64,000 nucleotides of DNA. Source: Tetradesmus obliquus (lineage: Eukaryota; Chlorophyta; Chlorophyceae; Sphaeropleales; Scenedesmaceae). Location of the stretch: NCBI GenBank assembly GCA_030272155.1, contig CP126206.1, positions 1,240,001 to 1,304,000 on the forward strand, written 5' to 3'. Below, in pieces: positions 1 to 11,800 of the stretch; within the stretch, counting starts at the first letter, position 1; the number at the start of each line of letters is the position of its first letter. A model generated the notes under the pieces. That model did no database searches. It was given only the letters and a program-made list of their open reading frames with translations, and was not told where the DNA came from. A program made the position numbers and the translations under genes.

Positions 1-736
1 GACATGGCGCTGAGCTGGTGAGGCATTTTGAATTGGAATATTTTATTAGACACTGAACAGCTGTTGCATGCGGTACCAAAACACGTTACTTACAGATGTG
101 TCCATGTGCTTGCGCGGAGCTGGTGCCGCATGCCAAGCCAGGCGTCAATCTTGTTACTTGCCAGTCTGCTGTGCCCGTGCTGGTGCCTGTGCCTTGCTGA
201 CCAATGCACTGCTGCCGCTGCTGCCATCCTTGTTGCCGTGCTGCTGGCTGCTGCTGCCTGATTGCAGGGTACCCCAGGAGGTGACTTGGCAGGTGAGCCT
301 GGCTGCTGTCTATGTGGCAACACATAGTATCATGAGTTGCAGCAAAAGACATTGCAGTGAAGTATAATGCCAAATGATGCGTACTCACATGTCTGCAGGG
401 TGCAGGTTGGGCAGTTACGCAGTGGACAGCCATCTGCAGCCTGCATGGCATGCTTACACATTCTTTCAATACAGGAAGCAATCACTGTTTGGCGAAAGCC
501 TTGCAAACAACACGACTGGTTGATCCTGTGTGCATGCTGCATCTGTCAGGTGTGCATGCTGCTTCTGTCCTATGTGCATCTCACAGTGTGACAAGGCCAA
601 ACTCGCTTTGCAGCTACACTCCTGGCCCACCTGCTGCCCAGCAGTTTTGCTACTCTTGCCCAGCCACACACGGTCCATCTGCTGGCTCCACTTCTCACTG
701 CATCATCTTCTTCTGCTGCTGCTGCTGCTGCTGTAG
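1..736 (+). other. Upstream region of first gene; no exon identified
   Basis: The first phased exon of the neighbouring gene starts at 737 with one codon base supplied from upstream, so at least one earlier exon must lie here or before the window. I could not assign it. The sequence between has CTG-rich stretches at about 205-260 and 712-735, the latter forming the acceptor tract of the exon at 737. Short frames in this stretch are rich in Cys, Leu and Ala and look like repeat shadows. Confidence 0.5.
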
Positions 737-1041
737 AGCTGGTGAGCGGAATCATGGCATGGCACAAGATGGAAGGCAAGCCCTTCAGCAAGGAGCAGGC
801 CAAGACCATGTTTGACGCCTTCATCACCAAGATTGCAAGGTGAGCAGAGAGGCAGGGGAGGAGCGCACTCGTTGGATTGGGGTGGTGGGTTGTGGTGTGC
901 AGGCACATGGTGTGCAGGTGCATGCATTTGTGAACTGGGGTGGTGGGTTGTGTGCAGCTGGCTTGCTGGTGCTGGCTTGCTGGTGTTGGCTTGCTGGTGC
1001 TGGCTCTTATAGACCCAGCCTGCATAGACCCAATATCTTGC

Positions 1042-1075
<34 letters not shown>

Positions 1076-1672
1076 GCTGCTGCTACTGCTGCTACTGCTG
1101 CTGCTGCTGCTGCTGCTGCCCCACAGGCCAGGCCGGCCCATGTACCTGCACACCGACGACAACCGCCTGCGCAGGCTCTTCGTGAACCTGACAGAGAAGG
1201 GCATGAGCCCCCCGCCATCAAAGCTCCCGGATGTGTGAGTGACAGCGTTACAAAACATGTGACTTTGTTGCTATGTTACTTTGTCTGCGTTGCTGCACGC
1301 AGCGCTATCTGTTTGTGAACCTGACAGAGAAGGGCATATGCGACCCCCGCCATGCAAGCAACCGGACATGGGAGCGACAGTGTTACAAAGTTTGTTACAT
1401 TGTTAGTTTTGCTGCTGGGCTACACGCAGTGCTTCGTGTTTGTGCACCTGAAAGTGAAGGTGCTCCTACTGCTGTTGTTGCTGCTGCAGTGGCACCTCCA
1501 ACGCTACTGAGTAAGCCATGCGACTGAAGGGCCTCACCCGCCCTGACTAACCTAATGCTCTTCTGAACACTGTGCTGCTGCTGCTACATTGGCCCTTCCA
1601 ACGCTGCCAAGAAAGCCATGTGGCTGGAGGGCCTCACCCACCCTGACTAACCTAATGCTCTTCTGAACACTG

Positions 1673-1708
<36 letters not shown>

Positions 1709-1781
1709 AGTGACCCCTCCAAGGCGGCTGACAAGGCGATGTGGCTGGAGGGCCTCACCCACCCAACGCTCTTCTGACATG

Positions 1782-1815
<34 letters not shown>

Positions 1816-3208
1816 AGTGGTCCCTCCAAGGCGGCTGACAAGGCAATGTGGCTGGAGGGCCTCACCCACCACGACTACCAGGGCTGCGGGCATGTCCGGC
1901 TGATGCTCAACCCTGAATTCACACCGTACTACAGCCTGAAGTTGTCTGGTGACAAGGTCGTTGACTGCACCAATGTGACCGAGACGGCCGACTGCATCAG
2001 CTCCAAGGATGTGGCAGCGGAGGTGCTGTCACTCTTCTACAAGTGAGTAGCTTTCTACATGGCAGTGCGAGGGTTTGGGTTTATGTGTTTTTTCTTGCAG
2101 TCGGTGCCAGGTCAGTGGGCTGCAGGAAGGGTGGGTGGCCACTCTCTAGGGACGGGGCTGACGCCGAACCCTGAACTCACACCGTACTACAGCCTGAAGT
2201 TGTCTGGTGACGCAGTAATTGACTGCAGCAATGTCAGCGAGGCAGCCAACTGTTTCAGCTCCAAGGATGTGGCTGCGGAGGTTCTACAAGTAAGTAGCAA
2301 GGTCCGGCGTCCAGTTTCAGTGATGTAACTTCAGGTGTAACTTTCCCGAAAGTACTACAACCTGAGGTTCTCCAGTGACAACGTTGACTACTAATTTGTC
2401 ATCCGTCAGAGGATCAAGCCACTCTGAACACAGCAACAACTGACCCGTGTGTTTTGCCGCTGAATCTGCTTCTGCTGCTGCTGCTGCTGCTGCTGCAGTT
2501 ACTGGTGGTTCACAAAGCCTGGCAGCCCTGAGCGCCAGAGGACCAAGCTGGTGGTGGACGTGGGGCCGCTTGTGGGCAAGGCCGTAGCCATTGTCGGCTC
2601 AACAGACAGTGAGTTACACTGCTAGTTACACCACCGGTGACACTGCTAGTTACACTGCTAGTGACACCAGCACATAGTGAATGTTGTCTTTGACTGGTTA
2701 CATTTGTGGTGGACCTGGGCCCCCTGGTGGGCAAGGCCGTGGCCATCGGTGGCTCAACAGACAGTGAGTTACACCACTAGTGACACCACTAGTTACACCA
2801 CTGGTGACATTGCTAGTTACACCGCTCTTGACGCCAGCAGCTCCTGAAACTTCTGCTTGACACTGGGGTCATTGTGGCTGGCCTAGATGTGCTGCTGCTG
2901 CTGCTGCTGCTGCTGCTGCAGACGGCGGCTCCTGCAAGTACCAGCACCCGCTCGTGTTCCCCAACCAGGCCGGCTCCACCCTCTTCGTGTACCACGACGC
3001 CGCAGTCAAGGAGTTCCGTGAGCACGCTGTGCGCTTCGGGGGCCTGGCAGCACTCGGCAAGCGCACAAAGCTGATCAAGCTGTGGAATGATGTGGCTGGC
3101 ATGCAGCTGGGTGCCACGCTGACCTACCTGGCCCCTGCAAATGACATCGGCATCTTCCCGGTGACAGTGAAGACCAGCGGCGGCGGCGGCCGCCGCATGG
3201 GCAAGTAG
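737..3208 (+). CDS. Unrecognised protein, 5' incomplete, five phased exons
   Basis: I do not recognise this family. The exons that join in frame are 737-839, 1127-1234, 1818-2042, 2499-2608 and 2922-3208 (stop TAG). Phases match at every junction: AG|G, GT|T, AA|T and A|AC. The 277 or so residues are low in repeats and look like a folded soluble protein, with segments such as MAWHKMEGKPFSKEQ, YLHTDDNRLRRLF, TPYYSLKLSGDKVVDC, YWWFTKPGSPERQ and AGSTLFVYHDAAVKEF. The C terminus is a short Gly-rich basic tail ending GGGGRRMGK. Acceptors follow CTG tracts. Introns carry truncated copies of exons 2, 3 and 4. The first exon or exons and any targeting peptide are missing. A profile search with the joined protein should identify the family. 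Confidence 0.65.
1303..1460 (+). repeat. Tail echoes of exon 2 of the first gene
   Basis: Positions 1303-1350 repeat the exon 2 segment encoding LFVNLTEKG with the flanking codons altered. A more decayed copy lies at about 1432-1465 (FVHLKVKVL-like). Both lie downstream of the intact exon 1127-1234. Confidence 0.75.
1585..1780 (+). repeat. Head echoes of exon 3 of the first gene
   Basis: Two copies of the start of exon 3 (the KAADKAMWLEGLTH part) lie at about 1590-1650 and 1709-1760. Each follows an acceptor-like CTG/CAG stretch and breaks off before the rest of the exon. The intact copy is 1818-2042. Confidence 0.8.
2160..2395 (+). repeat. Tail echoes of exon 3 of the first gene
   Basis: 2163-2292 repeats the exon 3 end (ELTPYYSLKLSGD to SSKDVAAEV) with many substitutions and ends near a GTAAGT donor-like site. 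A shorter remnant (YYNLRFSSDN-like) lies at about 2352-2388. Both are downstream of 1818-2042. Confidence 0.8.
2705..2768 (+). repeat. Tail echo of exon 4 of the first gene
   Basis: This repeats the end of exon 4 (VVDxGPLVGKAVAIxGSTD) and its donor GTGAGT. It is followed by the same GTTACACCACTAGTGACAC-type intron repeats that follow the intact exon. Confidence 0.8.
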
Positions 3209-4814
3209 AGATGGATTACTTTTGACAATGTTACTTTTCATGCCTATGCGGCAGCTGGCAAAGCACGGCTGGGTGATTCCCCGGTCGGATCTTTTTTGTT
3301 CTAGAAGGATCTTGGAGTCTGGTGCTGCCAGCTCAGCTTAGCAGAACTGCACTAGTTCCTTGGCTGAATGGGAGCTCATGCGTGCAATTGAGTGCAGGCA
3401 GATGATGCTGCTTCTGCTCATGCATGCAATTGAGTGCAAGCGTATGATGCTGCTTCTGGCCCTGCTGTCTCAGCATATGCGCAGCCGGGTGCTGCTTGCT
3501 GGTTATATGGCTCATCGCATGCCACACGCCTTGTCTCAACGGGGTTTTTCAGCCACAACCGCGTGTTTGCGCATTGGTGCAGCACCGGAGAGATTGCTTT
3601 GAATGAAGCGCCTGCTACTGTTATCTGCGGGTGGCGCCGGCATTGCACGACACACACACAGAGTGATTTGCCGTTTTGCAGGCACCGCTTTGCCATTTCC
3701 AACAATAGCAGTTATGAGATTACACTCAGCCGGCGCTTGTGTATCCACAGCGCCGGCATGTGTGGAATGTGTTTTTAGATCACATGACACGGATGCATTG
3801 GTGCTTTGCATGCCTTGCTTGGGCCTGTGGCCAAAATGAGCTTCAGTTGTTGATTTCCAATCAAACTGCGCTGACGAGTGCTACACTGTGACGAGCACTT
3901 CGGCTGCCAGGGCGTGCGTGGAATGGACATGCCTGCCTGCCTTCAGGCTGCCATGGCTGCCAGGTACAGTAGTAATCAACAGTGTGCCTTTGTCATTTGC
4001 ATGGGGCACACCGTGCTATTGTGTGGCTGCTGTCATGTGGCTGCTGTCATGTGGCTGCTGTCATGTGGCTGCTGTCTTGTGGCTGCTGCATCCTTTGTTT
4101 TTTCCTCATGTTGTGACTTGGCGTGCTTCTTGTCCTGTGCATGCACTCTCACAGTAGCAAGGAAGTGGCGTGGCTGCTGTTCCGAGCTCTGTTTTGTTGT
4201 CTGTTTTTCAAATGCATGATGCATGCGGCTGGGTGCTTCGGCTGTGGCCTCTGGCCAGGTTCTGTGGTGCTTTCTGGCGGCAGTGAGTATTATTGGCCGC
4301 CCTGCTGCTCCCGAAACAGCAGCCGCATCAGCTGCCGTGCGCCGCTAGACACACTGCACTGCACAGTCTGCTCCCGAAGGGGACCTTCAAACTGTTATTT
4401 ACGTGTTACTTATCACATTTCCATGACGCGGCTGGCGTTCTGACGGGTGTGTTTTTGGCCAGGAGGTTTGGAGGCACTGCATGTATCGGTGGGCGGTGCA
4501 TGCTGTGATTTCCTGCGGCCTTGAGCTAAAGGAGTGGCTTGCACTGTCGCCAGGAGGTGGTGGCCGGGAGGTTTGGAGGCGCTATTACATTGATCAATTG
4601 GGGGTGCTTGCTGTGATTTCTTGCTGCATTGAGCAGAAGGAGTGGCCTGCAGTGTTGCCAATTGCATAGTTTGGCATTCTAATACTAGTTTGGCATGACC
4701 CCATCAGCCAGCGTACTTCAGATAGGGCGGGCCCAAGGCTGTACACAGCCGGGGCAAAAAACATATCACAAAAAACAGTGGCTGTGTCATGGGGTTTCTG
4801 GTGCCCCTTTCTCA

Positions 4815-4815
<1 letters not shown>

Positions 4816-4847
<32 letters not shown>
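4816..4847 (+). repeat. Homopolymer run of 32 G
   Basis: Thirty-two consecutive G residues are seen directly, followed by TGTTTGAGTG. The length may be uncertain because homopolymers are error-prone in sequencing. Confidence 0.9.
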
Positions 4848-4848
<1 letters not shown>

Positions 4849-5114
4849 GTTTGAGTGTTTTGCCGTAATACTATTAGTATATCCTGGCTGTTGTGCCAGG
4901 GTTGGATGTGGGGGTGTATTTGAGTGTTTGCCGTGATATATCCTGGCTTGCTGTGCCAGTTTTCCTGTGTGTTGGGATCTGCTGTAGCCCCGTGCTGTCT
5001 TGGCCCTGCCAAAGCAGCTGATCTTGAATCCTCTGCTTTTTTCGGGTCCGGGTGCCGGGCACCTCCTGTATGGGGCATGTGACGTGTTTTGCTGGTGAGG
5101 CAGTGCCTCCCGTC

Positions 5115-5168
5115 CCCGGCAATTGGGTTTACTCAATTGCGGCGGTGGTGACGAGCCGGTAGGATTCA
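5115..5168 (+). repeat. Dispersed repeat copy 1
   Basis: It contains CCCGGCAATTGGGTT, CTCAATTG, GAGCC and GTAGGAT in the same order and spacing as 50659-50710. This suggests a remnant of a dispersed element. The central AATTGGGTTTACTCAATT is an imperfect inverted repeat. Confidence 0.65.
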
Positions 5169-6508
5169 GTCTGCCCTGGTACCTCAAAAAGCAGCTCAGC
5201 TTAGCAACCTGCTGCAGCTCTGTACGCCTGCACGTTGGGAATGCATTGTCCTTGTGGTTCTTGTTCGAACCACACACCCAACAATTGGGAGCTTCTTTGG
5301 TTTAGTATGTATGATGTTACTTTGAACTGTTACTATACCTGGTGGGTGCTGCTTCTGGCTGCCAGCAGCAGCCCCTGAGCATGCGCAAATGCATGAACAA
5401 CAAAAAGCCTCCGATACTGGAGGCTGGTGTGACACCTGGTTTTGGCTGTTTCTGGCACAGCTGTGGCGGCATGCCGACTGCGCACATCTGCTTGGAGTGC
5501 CGTCGATAGTGTGTTGATGGCAAAGCTGATGTGCAGCTGATGTGCAGTGGCGCTGGGGGGATGTTTGGTTGGGGTGATGTGCAGAGCTAGCGGTATGTTG
5601 ATGTCAGCGGAGGTGGGCTTTGCCTGAGACACACCCAGGTCCAGCGCAACTGCTGCATCAGCGCATGCAGCATGCTGCAGGTGCTTGGTGTGGTCGTGCT
5701 GTTTGCAGTTGCACAAGGCATGGGCTAGGTGGGGCTGCCTTTGGTGCTGCATCTGCAATCCAATTGCTGTTGACAGAGAGTTTGCTGTGAACACGTTTTT
5801 AAATGTGGCTGGGCGAACAAACCCTTCACTGACAGCGCTGCCAGCTGTGCGCCAGCAGGGCTGCTAGTAAAGGGTAAGGTTGCATTTTTTGGTTGCCCCA
5901 GGCCATCGAGGCTGTCACTTCTTGACTGGCCCCAAAACGGGTTGTGTTCCGAACGGGGCCGTCGTGTAACCGTTACACAAATTCATGACAGCCCAGGTAT
6001 CGTCGTGCCCAGGTATTGGCTGCTCCTCTGGAAAGTGGCTTTCGGTTGGCCGGGTGCCACAGCCGCTGTGGCAGCAGCTGGCATGCAGCGTGCCCTGCGG
6101 CTAGTTGACAGCATTGCAAACTTGCAGGTTGCAGGATGCTGCCCTGCCAGAGCAGATGCCAAGGCCAAGGCTTGGCAACCATGTCTTGAAATGGATGTTA
6201 TTGCCACCGCGGTGCAGTTAGGCAGATGCTGTTTCTGGCTGCCGTTCGTTGATGGCAGCTGCTCAGCTACAGCATGCAGGTCAAAACAGCTACACACCTA
6301 AACCAGCCTGGGAGGAGCAGGGCCGGGCGCAACAGCAGTATCGCTCCGCTCATCTTTCATCGGTTTTGTTATGTATATGAGCGTCCGCTGCTGTGGCAAA
6401 CGTGGCAATGCGTGGCGCTTGAAGCGTGATCGCCCTTCTCGGGCAGTGCAGTACTGACCACGCAGTTACACACTCCAAATTTACTACAACTGCTTCTATA
6501 TTGTAACG

Positions 6509-6515
6509 TATAAAA
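6509..6515 (+). promoter_or_regulatory. TATA-box candidate for the photolyase-hydrolase gene
   Basis: TATAAAA ends on the A of an in-frame ATG at 6515. If it is a working TATA box, transcription would start about 25-35 bases later, so translation would begin at ATG 6533 or 6650 rather than at 6515. Confidence 0.45.
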
Positions 6516-6649
6516 TGATCCAAAACCATCAGATGAGCGGGAGTGCCAGGGGTGCCATTCACTCGCGCCCTGTGGTCCCCAACGCTCGCAACGTGTCCGT
6601 TTACAGCAGTTGCGCGAGGCACCACGCCTTCCACATTAATCATGCTTCG

Positions 6650-7478
6650 ATGCATTCATTACTGCGATCTGCAGCAGGCGTGGCCCGCAGGAGCCTGAGG
6701 GTAGGTTACAACAGCAGCAGCAGAGCACAGGCAGGGTCACTCGCAGCCCAGCAGCTGTCTACTGCTGACGTGGGGGCTCTTATTAATGATTTTGTGTGGG
6801 CTGAATGCGTATGCTTTGCAGGTTAGGGCCTCAGACGATGCAGTGGCAACGGCACCTGTTCCACAACTGCCAGCCAGCAGTGGACCAGTCATGGTGAGCA
6901 GCTGCAGGAGCGCCTGCATCCTTTTCCCGCACATGAACATCTGATTATTACTTCAGCAGTGTTGTTTTGGGTTTGAATAATGCATGAACACCCAGCAGGA
7001 TGCTAAGGCTGGACAGCAGCGGCCTGCACATGACGGCCAAGTGGAGGTGGACAAGCATGGTGCAGTGCACTGCAGCAGGCGCTCTGCTGCATCCTCAGCA
7101 ACTCCAGAGTCCCCATTTCACCTGCAGCCCAAACGTCTTGCACCATGTAAACAAATGTATGTAAACAAATGCATGTAAACAAATTTCCAGCCAAGTTGCA
7201 GCGCATGTAAACCAGCCTAGCAGGCAGCTGCTTGCATTGTGGCTCGACAGGTGCATGCGCCACAGACAGTGTGACATACTCCTGCATGTACTGCAAGGCA
7301 TATGCTGTGGGTTGCTGCTGCTGAAACCTGTCAGCCCGGTGATGTCGGAGGATAACTGTGCCGCTGCTGCTGCTGCTGCTGCTGCTGCCGCTTCTTCGTC
7401 TGCAACCCTAAGCCCATGCAGGTGTGGTTCCAGCACAATTTGTGAGTGGCACCCAGGGCTGCTGGCTGCCTTCTGAAC

Positions 7479-7533
<55 letters not shown>

Positions 7534-7695
7534 AGGTGTGGTTCCAGCATGATTTGCGTGTGGCGGACCACCCTGGGCTGCTGGCTGCCATCAACAGCGG
7601 GGCCCCGCAGCTGTTGCCCTTCTTCTGCCTGGACCCGCAGCTGTATGCTCCTCTGTGCCTTTTGCCCTCAGGACCTGCAGGTGGGTAGAACGTGT

Positions 7696-7762
<67 letters not shown>

Positions 7763-8020
7763 TCGTGGTGAAGCAGCAGCTGCTGCGACGCTGCCCTGCT
7801 CCTGCCTGGACCCGCAGCTGTACGCACCACTGTGCCTGATCCCTTTACGACCTGCAGGTGAGGAGGTATGTTATCAGCAGCAGCAGCAGCAGTTGAGATG
7901 CAGCAGCAGCCCTTCTTCTGCCTGGACCCGCAGCTGTATGCACTGCTGTGCTTGATCCCTTCAGGGCCAGCAGGTGAGCAATGCGTTATGAGCAGCAGCA
8001 GCACCAGCAGGGGCAGCAGT

Positions 8021-8053
<33 letters not shown>

Positions 8054-8774
8054 TGAGATGCAGCGGCAGCCCTACTTCTGCCTGGACCCGCAGCTGTACG
8101 CACCGCTGTGCTTGATTCCTTCAGGGCCAGCAGGTAAGCAATGCGTTTTGAGCAGCAGCAGCAGCAGCAGCAGCAGCATTTGAGATGCAGCTGCTGCCCT
8201 TTTTCTGCCAGGACCCGCACCTGTACGCACCGCTGTGCCTTTTGCCCTCAGGACCAGCAGGTGGGTAGAAAGTGTCTGGCAGCAGCAGCAGCAGTAGTGG
8301 TGAAGCAGCAGCAGCTGCGATGCTGCCCTTCTTCTGCCTGGACCCGCAGCCGTATGCTTGACCCCTTCAGGTCCTGCAGGTGAGCCTAAAAGGACGCAGC
8401 ACTTGAGATGCAGCAGCAGCTGTAGCAGCAGATTTCTGCTGCCCTTCTTCTGCCTGGACCCGCAGCTGTATGCACCGCTGTGCTGATCCCTTCAGGACCT
8501 GCAGGTGAGCAGTGACCTTAGCAGCAGCAGCAGCAGCAGTTGAGATGCAGCGGCAGCCCTTCTTCCGCCTACGACCCGCAGCAGTATGCTTAATCCTTTA
8601 AGGACCTGCAGGTGAGCAAGGAGTTGCCAGCAGCAGCAGCAGCAGCAGCAGCAATATGGTGGAGCAGCAGCGCCGCCTGCAAACTGCCACACCACCCAAA
8701 CACACGGCCTCATACCCAACATTTTTCACTCTTCACTTTGCGCATCTTGCTGCTGCTGCTGCTGCTACTGCTGG

Positions 8775-8817
<43 letters not shown>

Positions 8818-11800
8818 GCTGCTGCTGCCTGCAGTGCTACTGGCTGCGCTGGCTCGGCTGCGGCAGCAGCTGCGGGCAGTTGGGTCAGACCTGGTGGTGC
8901 GGGTGGGTCCCGCTGCCACCACCACTGCTGCTACTGCTGGGGCAGCTGGGGTGAAGCGCATCGTGATTGAGCGCCAGGAGGAGAGCAGGTGAGATGCTAT
9001 GTTATGATGTTGTTGTTTTGTTATGTGATATTGTTATTTCAATGCAAATGCCATGGTGGCTGATCATGGCGTGGCGGCTGTCGTTTATTTGGACGCAGCA
9101 GCACTGCCCACGCGCATCAGCAGCTGGCACGCTCGTGGTTGAACTGCTGGTGCTAGCTGTTTGTTTTTGCAGTGCAGGTGGCTGGAGGCGGGGCACCTGC
9201 TGGCACTCTTGATTGTGTACACCACACCATGTAGAAAGTGACTAATTGCTTTCTGTGCATACAACCGCATTCTTTTGCAGGTGGCTGGAGGCCACCCCCT
9301 GGCACACTTGATTCAGTTCATGGCCACGTGTTGATGTGAGCTTTGTTTGTGTGCATGTAATCAACCTTGATGCAACTGCCGTTTCTAAGAAACAGGTGGC
9401 TAGAGGCTGGGCACATGCTGGCGCAGCAGCTGGACTCATCAGCGCTGCCCACGCGCATCAGCATGCCTCTGCGTTCGCTGCTATTTGGAACTATTCTGTA
9501 TGGTTATTCTGCACTGCAGGTGGCTGGAGGCAGGCCACATGTTGGCGCAGCAGCTGGAGTCATCAGCGCTGCTCACCCGCATCAGCACACCTCTGCTTCG
9601 ACTGCTTTCTTGAAGTCTTCTGTACGACTCTGCACCGCAGGTGGCTGGAGGCTGGGCACATGTTGGCGCAGCAGCTGGACTCGTCAGCGCTGCCCACGCG
9701 CATCAGCAAAGCTCTGCTTTGACTGCTATTTGAAACTATTTTGTATGGTTATTCTGCACTGCAGGTGGCTGGAGGCAGGCCACATGTTGGCGCAGCAGCT
9801 GGACTCATCAGCGCTGCCCACGCGCATCAGCATCTGGCACACCCATGCTGCTGCTGAGCACTGCTGTCTTTCTGCATTTCTTGCACTGCAGGTCGCTGCA
9901 TGCAGGGTACCTTGCTTAGCACGCCAAAGCCTGCACCTCTCCTTCTATTAATCCTGCTGGTTGTGTTTTTGTCTTGCAGGTGGCTGGAGGCTGGGCACAT
10001 GCTGGCACAGCAGCTGGACTCGTCAGCACTGCCCACGCGCATCAGCAGCTGGCACACTCGTGCAGCTACCCCGGGTGCTGGTTGTTGTGTACTTGTAGTG
10101 CAGGTGGCTTGAAGTGGACTACCTGCTGGCACGGCTTGATTGTGCACACCACACCATGTGGAAGTGACTAAATACTTTCTGTGCATACAACCGCATTCTT
10201 TTGCAGGTGGCTGGAGGCAGGGCATATGCTGGCCCAGCAGCTGGACTCATCAGCACTGCCCACCCGCATCAGCAGCTGGCAGGCACCGCTGTGGCAGCAG
10301 GGCAGCTTCAAGCCAAACTTCAAAGACTGGAAGGAGAGCAGAGGCCAGGCGCTGGCGCCGCTGCCGGCGCCCGGAAAAGTGCCGCCGCTGCCGGCAGGGT
10401 TCGAACCCGGGACCTTGCCGGGATTATCCACGCTGCAGCAGCTGCTGGAGGATGCGCTGGCGGCTGGGCCAGCAGAGGCGGCAGTAGCAGCGGCAGCAGC
10501 AGCAGCAGCGAATGGCAAGGCTGGCCGTAGCAGCAGTCCTAGCAGCGGCAGATCCTCGCCTACTTTTGGCGGCCGCACAGCAGCGCAGGCGGCAGCAGCA
10601 GCAGCACAGCTTTGGGGCCCTGACAGGGCAGCAGCAAGGGAGCAGGTGCTTGAGCAGATGCTGCAGGAGCCCAGCACTGCTTCAGTTGCAGCCGCAGCCG
10701 CGAAGATCGCCCAGCTGCTTCTTCCCAGCGAATTTCACACCAGCGGCAGTGAAATTCACGGTGAAGTTCCCAGCAGCAGCCGTGAACTTCACCCTGAAGA
10801 CATCCTGGAGGCCTACCTCACTGCAGACACCACGGCGTCACCGGAGCCCCGCCTGGCGTTCCTGAGAAGTTCAGTGTCGGAACTGGAAGTTCCCGCTGCT
10901 CCCGGTGCGAGCTTCCTGGCGCTGCTGGGGCCGCTGCTGGGCCTTGGGGTTTTGAGCAGCCGGCAGGTCCATGCCAAAACCCTGGCGGCTGAGGTGGCCC
11001 GCTGGGGAGGGCGCATGCCGCTGCTGGGGCCTGGCACAGTGACAGCAAAAGCAGCGCTTGCTGCTGTCGAGCTGAATGACTTCCACCGGCAACTAGCTGG
11101 ACACATCCCTCAGGTGGGCTGTTACACTGTTGCACTGCCGCCTGCATATGTATGGCGTCACTGGTGCTGGTTTCTGCACTTGCAACGGCATTTGTGCAGA
11201 GGTGTGGGTGTGTGGATGAGGCCGTGTGCCGCTGCTGGGGCCTGGCACGGTGACGACCAAGGCTGCGCTGGCTGCTGTGGAGCTGAATGACTTTCATCGG
11301 CAGCTGGCTGGACACATCCCTCAGGTAAGCCGCCACGCTGTCGTAGTGTCACTGGCATTTGGGTTCTGCAGTTGCTAGGACTTTTGTTTGCTAGGGCTTT
11401 TTGTTGCGGAGGTAGTGGTAGCTTTTGTTGCTAAGGCTGCGCTGGCTGCTGTGGAGCTGAACGACTTTCATCAGCAGCTGGCCGGACCCATCCCTCAGGT
11501 GAGCCGCCGCACTGTCTCTGATACACTGTCGTCCTGCCGCTGGCATTGCTGCTGGTGGGTTTGGCAGTTGATGGGGCTTTGTTTGACTTCTGTTGCCAGG
11601 CAGCGCTGGATGCTGTGGAGCTGAATGACTATCACCGGCATTGGCCGGCCGCATCCCTCAGTTGCGGTTGTGTACTCGCTGCACTGCTGTACTGTTGCCT
11701 GCGTACGTTGAGCCTGCGGGTGCTGGCTTCTGCACCTCCTGCAGCTTTTCTTGTCAAGCAGCCATCACGCAGCAGCAGCAGCAGCAGCAGCGCAAGTCCC

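Larger units (their letters stand above)
3209..6508. other. Intergenic region with small tandem repeats, no supported gene
   Basis: I see no exon chain here. It holds a 42-bp tandem pair (3377-3460), about five copies of a 14-bp GTGGCTGCTGTCAT unit (4022-4088), a 105-bp tandem pair (about 4462-4665), a run of 32 G (4816-4847), and two related blocks sharing GAGTGTTTTGCCGTAATA/ATATCCTGGCT-type sequence (4848-4970). A block at 5115-5168 recurs at 50659-50710. Short frames are not conserved-looking. Confidence 0.6.

Noticed and set aside
6515..6649. ATG 6515 as the certain start of the photolyase-hydrolase
   Set aside because: It overlaps the TATAAAA element and its 45 extra codons look less like a transit peptide than MHSLLRSAAGVARRSLR from 6650. 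It is kept only as an alternative.
7331..7762. Poly-Leu and poly-Gln frames on either strand (also at 26795-27017, 32651-32866, 57484-57930 and others)
   Set aside because: They are six-frame shadows of CAG/CTG tracts in introns or opposite to real exons.
9174..10282. Regularly spaced repeats resembling a CRISPR array
   Set aside because: The repeats are coding exon heads with splice acceptors, spacing varies, spacers are related to each other, and the genome is eukaryotic.
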